From an uncultured Planctomycetaceae bacterium (GTDB taxonomy: Bacteria; Planctomycetota; Planctomycetia; Gemmatales; Gemmataceae): a stretch of DNA of 58,015 nucleotides. A program made the position numbers and the translations under genes. Positions 8,859 through 16,666 of this stretch are shown here, piece by piece (positions within the stretch are counted from its first letter, which is position 1; every line of letters starts with the position of its first letter). Location of the stretch: NCBI GenBank assembly GCA_937888715.1, contig CALARU010000387.1, positions 1 to 58,015 on the forward strand. Direction: 5' to 3'. The notes below the pieces were generated by a model. That model was not told the origin of the DNA. It did not search any database and saw nothing but the letters and a program-made list of their open reading frames with translations.

Positions 8859-9590
8859 ATGGTTTTCAAAAATCTATTTGGTTTGATGGCTATGCCGATG
8901 GTTCTTTTGCTGGGTTGCTCACAAACCCCCAAGCAATCGACCCGAATGATTTCTGATGCTGGTATGAATGCAGAAAAAATTATTCGATTGCCCAATGCTG
9001 CGCCTGATGCTGGCCCAACCAAAGAAGCTGCAATCCGAGTTGGAAAAATTGGTCAAAAACTTCTCGTTGCTAATCCATCAATTGGAATTAAGCCTGCGTT
9101 TCATACTATTGGAACTTCTCAGTCCGAGGTGTTTCATAAAGGTGTTGACCAAATTATGATTACCGATGGTTTGGTTAAGGAGTGTAGTGACGAGCAGTTA
9201 GCAGCCGTATTGGCAGTAGAATTGGTCAAGATGTTGGGAGAGCAGGAAAATAGTGCGCCAACAGGCAAAATCACCGACCGAACGCCTGGGATGGATTTCC
9301 CTATAGGGAATGATCGCTCGCTGGTATTTGGGCCTGCGGATGGAACCAGAATTGCGGAACGATATGAGCTAGATCGGATGCGCATGAAAAACAAAGCAAC
9401 CGGGGCTGGAACTATAGATCCAAAAATACTAGCCCGGGGTTATTTGTCCAAAGCGGGTTACCCTTCAAAGGCGGTGGATTCGATTTCTGGTCTGCTTAAA
9501 AAGGCAGATGAGAATTTTAAGTTGGAAAAGCAAATGACAGGCACTGCGCAAGCCGCAGAGGGAAAAAATAGTAACCCTGTTCCTCAGTAA
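8859..9590 (+). CDS. Lipoprotein with a degenerate M48-type peptidase-like domain
   Basis: Exported lipoprotein of 243 residues: signal helix plus lipobox LLLGC ending near residue 20. The middle (about 65-145) follows the layout of M48 metalloproteases: a strand pair ending in QIMITDGLV, then EQLAAVLAVELVKML. In active relatives this helix reads like AAVLAHELGHV, so both zinc-binding histidines are replaced (V and K) while the glutamate remains. A later helical region (about 165-225, with ARGYLSKAGYPSKAV) also resembles the part of M48 proteins that follows the metal site. It is therefore probably a non-catalytic, perhaps chaperone-like or scaffold, periplasmic protein. The start is an ATG behind GGGAAG; a TTG 30 nt upstream is in frame but spoils the signal peptide. 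The M48 relation is read by eye. Confidence 0.6.
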   Translation: MVFKNLFGLMAMPMVLLLGCSQTPKQSTRMISDAGMNAEKIIRLPNAAPDAGPTKEAAIRVGKIGQKLLVANPSIGIKPAFHTIGTSQSEVFHKGVDQIMITDGLVKECSDEQLAAVLAVELVKMLGEQENSAPTGKITDRTPGMDFPIGNDRSLVFGPADGTRIAERYELDRMRMKNKATGAGTIDPKILARGYLSKAGYPSKAVDSISGLLKKADENFKLEKQMTGTAQAAEGKNSNPVPQ

Positions 9591-9610
9591 TACAATTCGC
9601 CATTTATTTC

Positions 9611-9638
9611 TTGGCATCCCCATCAAATATAGTATCTT
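9611..9638 (+). promoter_or_regulatory. Candidate promoter of the sugar ABC operon
   Basis: TTGGCA (9611-9616) and TATCTT (9633-9638) are separated by 16 bp, about 65 bp before the binding-protein start. The match is 5/6 and 4/6 to sigma70 consensus. Chance occurrence is possible in AT-rich DNA. Confidence 0.3.
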
Positions 9639-9702
9639 TAGTTAAGTTCTGCCCAATATGTGTAGGTGCAGAATATTATAGATCTTGTTTGTTGGGAATA
9701 AC

Positions 9703-10782
9703 ATGAGCAATTCGAAGTCTTTGGTTTTGGGGAATCCTCTTTTTACTTTCATTATTCTTTCGGTTCTTGCATCGGGTTGTGGCGGTGCACCTGCTCCTTC
9801 CAATAAAGAGGGTGCTAAACCCGATGCCGGGAAAAAAGAAGCAGCGAAGCAGGATGTCAAAGTGGCTTTTGTTAGTAATAACCCTGCAGAGTTCTGGACT
9901 ATTGCAGAGGCTGGTGCCCGAAAAGCTGAGAAAGAAACAGGATCCATAGTTATTTTTAAAAGACCTCAAGATGCCTCGGCTTCAACCCAAAAACAAATCA
10001 TTGAAGATTTAATGACACAAGGCGTGAACGCAATTTCTGTGAGTGTCATCAGTCCAGAAAATCAGACTTCGTTTATAGATGAAATTGCTGCGAGAATCCC
10101 TGTCTTGTGCGTGGATAACGATGCTGTAAAATCTAAGCGAAAGTGCTACTTGGGCACGGCAAACCTTCAGGCTGGCAGATCCGTTGGCGAATTGGTCAAA
10201 GAAGTTATGCCACAAGGTGGAAAAATTGCGATTTTTGTTGGCCAGTTGGATCCAATCAATGCTCAAGAAAGGCGTCAGGGAGTGCTTGATGTTCTTGAAG
10301 GTCTTGCCGAATCAAAAGCATTGCGCGATTCCCCCAATGGAAAAAAATATGGGAACTATGAATTGATTGGTACCTACACCGATAATACTGATAAAAATAA
10401 AGCCAAAGATAATGCTGCCGATGTTCTTGCTAAGAATCAAAATGAAGAGAACCTTTGCATGATTGGATTATGGGCTTATAACCCACCCGCCATCCTTGCT
10501 GCAGTCAAAGATTCTAAGCGATCAGGTAAAGTTAAAATTGTTGGTTTTGATGAGGATGACAACACACTTGAAGCAATTAAGGTTGGGGAAATCTATGGCA
10601 CGGTTGTACAGCAACCCTTTGAGTTTGGGTATCAATCTGTCAAGTTAATGGTTGAACTTGTTACCAAGCCTGAAAGTGTGAAAATCCCCGCGAACGGGAT
10701 TATCGATGTGCCGCATAAGGTTATTAAAAAAGATAATGTCGATGCATTCCACACCAACCTTAAAAAGTTGATGAATAAATGA
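9703..10782 (+). CDS. Ribose-type ABC transporter substrate-binding lipoprotein
   Basis: Periplasmic binding component of a carbohydrate (CUT2) importer. The 359 residues start with a lipoprotein signal (lipobox LASGC, Cys near 26), a short Lys/Ala-rich linker, then a type-1 periplasmic-binding fold. It opens with VKVAFVSNNPAEFW, followed by the QKQIIEDLMTQGVNAISVS pattern and VLCVDND around 140. Late segments include VKIVGFDEDDNTLEAIKVG and GTVVQQPFEFGYQSV, which match RbsB-like proteins. The ATG at 9703 follows a GGGAA box; an in-frame TTG 18 nt upstream is less likely. Its stop overlaps the ATPase start (ATGA), so the three importer genes are translationally coupled. The ligand could be ribose, another pentose or a nucleoside. 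Confidence 0.9.
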   Translation: MSNSKSLVLGNPLFTFIILSVLASGCGGAPAPSNKEGAKPDAGKKEAAKQDVKVAFVSNNPAEFWTIAEAGARKAEKETGSIVIFKRPQDASASTQKQIIEDLMTQGVNAISVSVISPENQTSFIDEIAARIPVLCVDNDAVKSKRKCYLGTANLQAGRSVGELVKEVMPQGGKIAIFVGQLDPINAQERRQGVLDVLEGLAESKALRDSPNGKKYGNYELIGTYTDNTDKNKAKDNAADVLAKNQNEENLCMIGLWAYNPPAILAAVKDSKRSGKVKIVGFDEDDNTLEAIKVGEIYGTVVQQPFEFGYQSVKLMVELVTKPESVKIPANGIIDVPHKVIKKDNVDAFHTNLKKLMNK

Positions 10783-12341
10783 GCAGCCCGGTTTCAGGAG
10801 GCTCTAGCGTTGCGCCGGGAACACCTTTGGTTCCCGTGTTAGAGGCGTTGGACGTCAGTAAACAATTCTATGGGATAAAAGCCCTAAGCAATGTTGTTGT
10901 GCAAATATATCAGGGAGAAATCCTTGCCATTATTGGTGAGAATGGTGCGGGTAAATCAACCCTCATGAAAGTACTTGCTGGGGTTCATCAACCTGATTCT
11001 GGTCAAGTTCGAATCAACGGTGCTGCGGTCAATTTTTATAGCCCTTCAGATGCGATGAAGCATGGTATTAGCTTGATTCATCAAGAGTTGAATCTTGCAG
11101 ATAATCTCACAATTGCAGACAATCTTTTTCTGGGTAGGGAACTGCTTTGGGCGGGGCCTTTAAAATTGCTCGATCGTAAGGCAATGTTGAAGCTTGGTTC
11201 TAAATTTCTTGCACGAGTCGGGCTAGATGTTGACCCTAGTGTCTTAGTGGGTTCATTGCCTCCGGGGCAGAAGCAACTGGTGGAGATTGCCAGGTCTTTA
11301 TCTTTGAATGGCCGCATTCTTATCATGGACGAACCTACTTCCAGCCTTTCGCAGAAAGAATCTGATCAGTTGGTTGAAGTTATCAAGGAACTTTCTTCCG
11401 AAGGTGTTTCTGTCGTTTATATTTCTCATCGCCTAGGGGAAGTTAAAAGAGTTGCCCATCGTGTTGTTGGTTTGCGTGATGGTAGAAATGCTGGAACCCT
11501 TGCAACTCATGAAATTTCTCATGATGCCATGGTTCGGATGATGGTTGGCAGAGATCTCGAAAAATTTTCTAAGCCTCTGGCTTTAGACCAATCTGCTAAA
11601 GTGCGACTCGAGTTGCAACAATTCAAATTTATTGGGGGCACCCCCTTAGGTGTTACTTTTCAACTAAAAGCAGGCGAGATTTTAGGCATGGCGGGTTTGG
11701 TTGGCGCAGGAAGAACAGAGCTTGCAGAAACTCTGTTTGGAATTCGGCCTTCCCAAGGAGGCAGGGCGATTCTCGATGGCGAAAATTTTCTCCCCCGTTC
11801 GCCTGTCGATGCTATTGCTGCTGGATTGCTTTTGGTTCCAGAGGATCGTAGGCATCATGGCTTGATTCTTTTACAAAGCATCAAGCACAATCTTTCTCTC
11901 CCCAATCTTAAAACTATCTCCAGTTTCTTTCTAGTTGATCCGTTCAAAGAAGCCAAACTGTCTTCCGATAGTATTCAAAGGCTTGGCATTAAAACTACCA
12001 ATTCGAACAAGCTTGCTGGGCTTTTAAGTGGTGGAAATCAGCAGAAGGTTGTTCTTGCAAAATGGTTGGCAGTAGGCCCTAAAGTTTTGATTCTTGATGA
12101 ACCCACCAGAGGCGTTGATGTTGGAGCCAAAGCTGAAATCTATGAGCTAATTCGTCATCTTGCTAGCCTTGGAGTTGCTATTCTTATGATTTCTAGTGAT
12201 ATGGAAGAAGTTATTCGTCTTAGCCAGCGTGTTATTGTTCTTCATGAAGGAAATTTGCAAGGCGAACTTTCCGGTAATGATATTAATGAAGAATCGGTCA
12301 TGCTTCTTGCGACCGGCTCTAAAGAGGTAAATGCCAAATGA
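10779..12341 (+). CDS. Ribose-type ABC importer ATPase (two ABC domains)
   Basis: Energising subunit of the CUT2 importer, 520 residues with two ABC modules. Module 1 has Walker A GENGAGKST (about 51-59), a signature region reading LPPGQKQLVEIA (about 162) and Walker B ILIMDEPTSSL (about 184). Module 2 has the degenerate Walker A typical of RbsA second domains (GLVGAGRTELAE, about 305), signature LSGGNQQKV (about 416), Walker B VLILDEPTRGVDVGAK (about 435) and the usual PEDRRHHG segment (about 359). It overlaps both neighbours by ATGA, showing tight coupling with the binding protein and permease. Confidence 0.94.
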   Translation: MSSPVSGGSSVAPGTPLVPVLEALDVSKQFYGIKALSNVVVQIYQGEILAIIGENGAGKSTLMKVLAGVHQPDSGQVRINGAAVNFYSPSDAMKHGISLIHQELNLADNLTIADNLFLGRELLWAGPLKLLDRKAMLKLGSKFLARVGLDVDPSVLVGSLPPGQKQLVEIARSLSLNGRILIMDEPTSSLSQKESDQLVEVIKELSSEGVSVVYISHRLGEVKRVAHRVVGLRDGRNAGTLATHEISHDAMVRMMVGRDLEKFSKPLALDQSAKVRLELQQFKFIGGTPLGVTFQLKAGEILGMAGLVGAGRTELAETLFGIRPSQGGRAILDGENFLPRSPVDAIAAGLLLVPEDRRHHGLILLQSIKHNLSLPNLKTISSFFLVDPFKEAKLSSDSIQRLGIKTTNSNKLAGLLSGGNQQKVVLAKWLAVGPKVLILDEPTRGVDVGAKAEIYELIRHLASLGVAILMISSDMEEVIRLSQRVIVLHEGNLQGELSGNDINEESVMLLATGSKEVNAK

Positions 12342-13447
12342 TCAGGATTATTGGAATTCTTGTTGTTGTATTTACTCTTTACGCCTTGTTGATGATGTCC
12401 GATCCGCAGGCTCGCAGTTTGGAAAATCATATCAACTTAGAGCGCCGTATTGGCGAGTGGGGCGTTCTTACCCTCGGAGTTGGTTTTGTAATCATCACTG
12501 GTGGTATTGATCTTTCGATAGGTTCGGTTGTTTGCCTTGCAGCAGTCAGTTTTGGTTTGTTTCTTGAAAACGGATTCAACCCCTATATCGGTGCAGTACT
12601 GGTTTTGATTGTTTCTGCATTTATAGGATGGATTCATGGGGTTCTCATCACTAAGGGGAATTTGCAGCCATTCATTGTTACTTTATGTGGCCTCTTTATT
12701 TATCGAGGTTTGGCGCAGTTGCTTACGCTCATCAAATTTAAAGAACTGGGGCAAAAGTTTTCTCAAGGTTGGGATACACCCGGCAGGGTTCTTCGCGATT
12801 CTTCACGAGATGTTGGAATTGGCGGTCGCCAGGACTTGGATGCTTTTCTTTTTTTACAGCGTGGCAATTTGCCCTTGGGTGATTGGCTTGGATTACCTGA
12901 TGCGATTGGTCCTTGGTTGAATATTCCCATGCCATTGGTGCTTTTGTTTTTTCTTGCGATTGTCGCAACAGTTTTCCTTCATCAGAGTGTTTTTGGCCGC
13001 TACCTTTATGCTTTGGGTTTTAATGAGCAAGCTGCTAAGTATGCCGGCATTCGGACTGATAGGTACAAAACCATCGCTTATATTTTATGTTCCACACTTG
13101 CTGGCCTTGGTGGAATTTTGTTTCTTTTAAAGGTTCGTTCCGCATCTCCTTCAAACGCAGGAAGTTGGTTTGAGCTATATGCAATTACTGGGGCGGTGCT
13201 TGGTGGATTTAGTTTGCGAGGCGGTGAAGGTATGGTGGTTGGCATTCTTTTAGGAACCGCAATTCTTCCCTTATTGCGAAGCTTTGTTATTTTTGCAGGC
13301 ATTCCCAGCGACCTAGAGTTTACCGTTATCGGGTTGGCGCTTCTTCTTGGTACAGTTGCAGATGAAATTGTTAGAAGGCAGACTGGTACTAGGCTTTTTG
13401 AAAGAATCGCAGGCTTCTTTATCAAACCAAAAAGTTCCGCAACCTGA
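12338..13447 (+). CDS. Ribose-type ABC importer permease
   Basis: Inner-membrane channel subunit of the CUT2 importer (RbsC family), 369 residues, with 8-10 predicted hydrophobic helices. The family signature ITGGIDLSIGSVV is at about 47-59, and the cytoplasmic coupling loop containing GFNEQAAKYAGI near 227 contacts the ATPase in relatives. A polar insert of roughly 60 residues (about 130-190) sits between helices and is longer than in E. coli RbsC; it probably faces the periplasm. The gene overlaps the ATPase gene by 4 bp and ends 12 bp from the convergent prs gene. Confidence 0.92.
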   Translation: MIRIIGILVVVFTLYALLMMSDPQARSLENHINLERRIGEWGVLTLGVGFVIITGGIDLSIGSVVCLAAVSFGLFLENGFNPYIGAVLVLIVSAFIGWIHGVLITKGNLQPFIVTLCGLFIYRGLAQLLTLIKFKELGQKFSQGWDTPGRVLRDSSRDVGIGGRQDLDAFLFLQRGNLPLGDWLGLPDAIGPWLNIPMPLVLLFFLAIVATVFLHQSVFGRYLYALGFNEQAAKYAGIRTDRYKTIAYILCSTLAGLGGILFLLKVRSASPSNAGSWFELYAITGAVLGGFSLRGGEGMVVGILLGTAILPLLRSFVIFAGIPSDLEFTVIGLALLLGTVADEIVRRQTGTRLFERIAGFFIKPKSSAT

Positions 13448-13459
13448 TTCAAGTTTAGG

Positions 13460-14410
13460 TTATTCGAATAGTTTGCTTACGGATTCATTCAAATGGATTC
13501 TTCGAATTGCATCTGCAAGCAAAGGTGCTGCAGATAGAATCTTGACATTGGGGAGTTGTTTGTCGGGGGGAAGTGGGATTGTGTCGGTTACAATTATTTC
13601 TTTAATTGGAGCTCCGTTTAGCCGTTCGACTGCTGGCCCACAGAATAGCCCATGTGTTGCACAAACATAAACTTCTCTTGCGCCATTTAGCTTTGCAACA
13701 TGGGCTGCACCAACCACTGTACCCGCAGTGGAAATCATATCGTCGAAAATTACAGCAACTTTCCCGTCCATTGAACAGCCAATTAGATTTGCTTGATTAG
13801 TCTCGGTTGCACTTGATCTTCGTTTATCAACAATCGCAATACCGCCGCCTAATTTCTTTTGATACATCAAAGCTTTTTTGATGCTGCCTTCATCTGGGCT
13901 TAGTATGACAAGTTCATCGGGTGGAATATTGAAACTTCGAACATAATCGCAAATAACGGGGCTGGCATGAAGGTGATCAACGGGAACATTGAAAAAACCT
14001 TGAACCTGTGCTGCGTGTAAATCTAACGCAAGAACTCGGTTCGCCCCTGCTACAGTAATAATGTCTGCAACCATTTTGGCTGTGATGGGCACCCTGCCTA
14101 CGTCTTTACGGTCTTGTCTTGCATAACCATAATACGGGATCACTGCGGTGATACGGGCTGCACTTGCTCGTTTAAAGCAGTCGAGCATCACGAGAAGTTC
14201 CATTAGATTTTCATTTACCGGCGGGCATGTGGGCTGGACAAGAAAAATATCCCTACCCCGAACATCTTCATCGATACGCACATAATTTTCGCCATCCGGA
14301 AAATCGGTAAGGGTTATCTTTCCTAGGGTGTCATTAAGATGAAAAGCAATCTTTTCAGCTAAGGCTAAGTTGGCTCGACCGCTGAACACTTTGATGTTGT
14401 TGTTTTTCAT
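13460..14410 (-). CDS. prs: Ribose-phosphate pyrophosphokinase (PRPP synthetase)
   Basis: Makes phosphoribosyl pyrophosphate from ribose-5-phosphate and ATP for nucleotide, histidine and tryptophan synthesis. The 316 residues are the standard length. Visible motifs are FSGRANLALAEKIA at the N terminus, PYYGYARQDRK (ATP site, about 101-111), LDLHAAQVQGFF (about 131-142) and the PRPP-binding loop VAVIFDDMISTAGTV (about 217-231). The ATG at 14410 is the family start, although the Shine-Dalgarno signal is weak. It converges with the ribose-type importer, and the two could share pentose metabolism. About 178 bp upstream, before the tetR stop, holds no gene and presumably its promoter, but I could not fix a convincing one. 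Confidence 0.95.
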   Translation of the reverse strand: MKNNNIKVFSGRANLALAEKIAFHLNDTLGKITLTDFPDGENYVRIDEDVRGRDIFLVQPTCPPVNENLMELLVMLDCFKRASAARITAVIPYYGYARQDRKDVGRVPITAKMVADIITVAGANRVLALDLHAAQVQGFFNVPVDHLHASPVICDYVRSFNIPPDELVILSPDEGSIKKALMYQKKLGGGIAIVDKRRSSATETNQANLIGCSMDGKVAVIFDDMISTAGTVVGAAHVAKLNGAREVYVCATHGLFCGPAVERLNGAPIKEIIVTDTIPLPPDKQLPNVKILSAAPLLADAIRRIHLNESVSKLFE

Positions 14411-14588
14411 TGGAGATTCAGCCTGGTGATCGGACCATGTTGAATAATGTGTTCCCAGTAATCTGGAAAGCCTTAGAGTGTTTGTTATACAAATTTAAGA
14501 ATGCTTCATGAAGATTGGCTATAAATGAGGCTGACAAAAGCTCTAATTTTTAGACATAAAGCTAATTCTTATAATGGTTTAAGGTGAT

Positions 14589-15176
14589 TCATGTTGCTGG
14601 GGCAAGAGATTTTGAAAAGCCGTTAAGGAAATGATGCACAATATCGTTGCAAAGCCCCTTTTGTCTGGGTTTATGGCCAAATCTTATGATAGCTCGGAGT
14701 CCGCCTAAAAGGAGGAGGGAAGATTCCTTTGGGTTTTGGATTATGAATTCTTTTTGATCTTCTGCCTGTTTAAATAATGATTCCACGAGTTGGATTACAT
14801 TCCAGCGGGTTTCTTGCCAAGGAAATTCAAACGAAGTTTGTTGAAAGGTCTCTGCATGAAGAATGAGGTCAAACAAATGGGGCCTTGCATCAAAAAGATT
14901 GATGGATGTTTCGAGAATAACGATAAGCTTGTTTTTGCAGGAAACCTCGGTTTCAACAGCATTTTCGATGAGGTTCATAAGTTCAGTGGAAGCATCTTTA
15001 AGAAGCGCAGCATAGAGTTCTTCTTTGTTTTTAAAATAGCGATAAATGGTGCCTTTCCCCACCCCTGCTCCAATGGCAATATCTTCCATGAGGACTTCGT
15101 GGAATCGTTTAGAGGCAAACATAATCTCGGCAGTGGCTAAGATTTTCTCTTGAGGGGTGACAGATTTTAAACTCAT
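14589..15176 (-). CDS. TetR-family transcriptional repressor
   Basis: DNA-binding regulator of 195 residues, probably of the divergent RND efflux operon. The N-terminal helix-turn-helix is clear: ILATAEIMFASKRFHEVLME followed by IAIGAGVGKGTIYRYFKNKE, the TetR signature at about 11-50. The C-terminal ligand/dimer domain is helical with no recognisable specificity. The ATG at 15176 lies 9 nt behind an AAGG box. An in-frame start at 15221 would add 15 residues and run into the promoter region, so it is less likely. A long palindrome at 15230-15257 lies in the shared intergenic region and is the obvious operator, suggesting autoregulation as well as repression of the pump genes. Confidence 0.9.
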   Translation of the reverse strand: MSLKSVTPQEKILATAEIMFASKRFHEVLMEDIAIGAGVGKGTIYRYFKNKEELYAALLKDASTELMNLIENAVETEVSCKNKLIVILETSINLFDARPHLFDLILHAETFQQTSFEFPWQETRWNVIQLVESLFKQAEDQKEFIIQNPKESSLLLLGGLRAIIRFGHKPRQKGLCNDIVHHFLNGFSKSLAPAT

Positions 15177-15200
15177 TTCGCAAACCTTGAAAATAGATGA

Positions 15201-15229
15201 TTGACTAGTGTTTAAAATCAATTTAAAAT
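15201..15229 (+). promoter_or_regulatory. Promoter of the RND efflux operon
   Basis: TTGACT (15201-15206) and TAAAAT (15224-15229) are spaced exactly 17 bp, each 5/6 to sigma70 consensus. The predicted start site near 15236 falls inside the palindrome that begins at the next base. This is the best promoter seen in the window. Confidence 0.62.
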
Positions 15230-15257
15230 AGTACTGACTGACTGGTCAGTCAGTACT
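15230..15257. promoter_or_regulatory. Palindromic TetR operator
   Basis: Two perfect 13-bp arms (AGTACTGACTGAC and GTCAGTCAGTACT) flank a 2-bp centre. It lies between the divergent tetR and efflux genes, abutting the -10 box and covering the expected start site. Size and symmetry match operators of TetR repressors, which often bind as two dimers. Binding itself is inferred. Confidence 0.75.
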
Positions 15258-15274
15258 GTATCACCTACCATGGC

Positions 15275-15306
15275 GGCTTTCAATAGCTTTGGCTTTCAAT
15301 AAGCCT
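15275..15306 (+). repeat. Imperfect 16-bp tandem repeat in efflux leader
   Basis: GGCTTTCAATA occurs at 15275-15285 and again at 15291-15301, a 16-bp period. The second copy forms a small hairpin (GGCTT/AAGCC, 15291-15305). It lies in the untranslated leader upstream of the adaptor's GGAG box. The role is unknown. Confidence 0.5.
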
Positions 15307-15328
15307 TGTACAACGGAGATTCTTTCTG

Positions 15329-16645
15329 ATGTTTCTTTGTAAGTACTTTCTTTGTGTTTCCTATTTCCGTGCTCTTGCGGTTTTATCTCTTTTTGTGATT
15401 TTATTTTCTGGCTGTTCTAAGCAGGGCCTAGAAGCGCCTAAAGGTGGTTCCGAAGTTCGGCCTTCCCAAATGAAGCTCAAACGAAAAATTGAACTTTATA
15501 AAATCCAAAAGCAACCTTTTCAAGCTGCCTTGGAAACCGTGGGGCACCTGGAGGCTGAAGGGCAGACTGATATTGCTGCAGGCGTTAGCGGCGTCGTTGA
15601 TGACGTTTTATTTCGCGAAGGCCAATGGGTGGATAGGGATACTTTATTGGTTCGGATTGATCAAAAGAGGCATAAGGCCAATTATGATTCCGCCCTCGCA
15701 ATGGAAAAAAAGGCTGAGACTGCATTTGTTTTAAGTCGTGATCTTGAAGGGTTGACTCGCCTTGCAGGAATTGGAAGCTCGTCAGAAGATCGGGTTCGAG
15801 CCGCAGGAAATTCGAAACTTGCTGAAGCAGAAGCGTTACAAGCCAGAGCCGCTAGGGAGCTCGCAGAAAATAATTTTAACCGTTCTCAGGTCAAGGCGCC
15901 TTATTCGGGTCAAATCAACCAACGCAAGGTTACCGTTGGCAGCTATCTTGAAGACAAAACCGTGATTGCAACTATCGCCAATTTAAGTCGAATTCGCCTG
16001 GTGGGGTATATCCCTGAAAAATCTGCACCTAGCTTAAGAAATTTATTAGATAGAGAGGAGTTTTTTAGGTCTGCATGTTTGATCTCGAACACTTTGATTT
16101 CGCCTATTCATGCTCTTACGATTTCCGCAGCAGATGCTTCTTCCTTATTGCCTTTTGGGTATGAAATGCGATTTACTCTTCGTGCTTTGCCTAGGGAGAA
16201 CCTTACTGCCCGATTGTTTTTCATTAGTTCGGTTGCAAGCCCGGACACCCACATGTTTGAATGTAAGGGAATGATTGAACAATCCGCATTTTCGTCGCAG
16301 TTGAGGCCGGGATATACAGCAAAAATCATATGTGATCTTCCCGGTAAAAAAGATGCCTTAGTGGTGCCTGAGGAAGCTGTTCGCGCCAGTGAAAAAGGGT
16401 TTATCATTTTTCAGCCAATGCCCAGAGTTACCGCTGATGGGTCCATTGAGTGGATAGCAAAGCCTAGAACATTGCAACTTGGTTTAAGAAAGCCCGGAGT
16501 TGTCGAAGTCTTGGAAGGCGCAGGGGAGGGCGATTGGATTGTTCGTAAAGGTGCTGATGCCCTTGAAGAGGGAACTCCTGTAGATGTGCCAAAGGGGATG
16601 GAAGAAGAGTTGTTGAAAAAGTTTAAGGAAGCTAAAAGTAAGTAA
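15329..16645 (+). CDS. RND efflux periplasmic adaptor lipoprotein
   Basis: Membrane-fusion subunit of the RND pump, 438 residues. A signal peptide ends in lipobox LFSGC (Cys near 29). Then come the lipoyl half-motif AAGVSGVVDDVLFREGQWVD (about 85-104), a short helical hairpin with ALQARAARELAENNFNRSQ, the second lipoyl half KAPYSGQINQRKVTVGSYL (about 190-208), a beta barrel and a membrane-proximal domain with VVPEEAVRAS near 344. The hairpin is short for an AcrA-type adaptor. The ATG follows a GGAG box 10 nt upstream. It is the first gene after the tetR-controlled promoter and is followed 21 bp later by two pump genes. No TolC partner gene is adjacent. Confidence 0.9.
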   Translation: MFLCKYFLCVSYFRALAVLSLFVILFSGCSKQGLEAPKGGSEVRPSQMKLKRKIELYKIQKQPFQAALETVGHLEAEGQTDIAAGVSGVVDDVLFREGQWVDRDTLLVRIDQKRHKANYDSALAMEKKAETAFVLSRDLEGLTRLAGIGSSSEDRVRAAGNSKLAEAEALQARAARELAENNFNRSQVKAPYSGQINQRKVTVGSYLEDKTVIATIANLSRIRLVGYIPEKSAPSLRNLLDREEFFRSACLISNTLISPIHALTISAADASSLLPFGYEMRFTLRALPRENLTARLFFISSVASPDTHMFECKGMIEQSAFSSQLRPGYTAKIICDLPGKKDALVVPEEAVRASEKGFIIFQPMPRVTADGSIEWIAKPRTLQLGLRKPGVVEVLEGAGEGDWIVRKGADALEEGTPVDVPKGMEEELLKKFKEAKSK

Positions 16646-16666
16646 CCAATACCTGTTTGGTGGATT

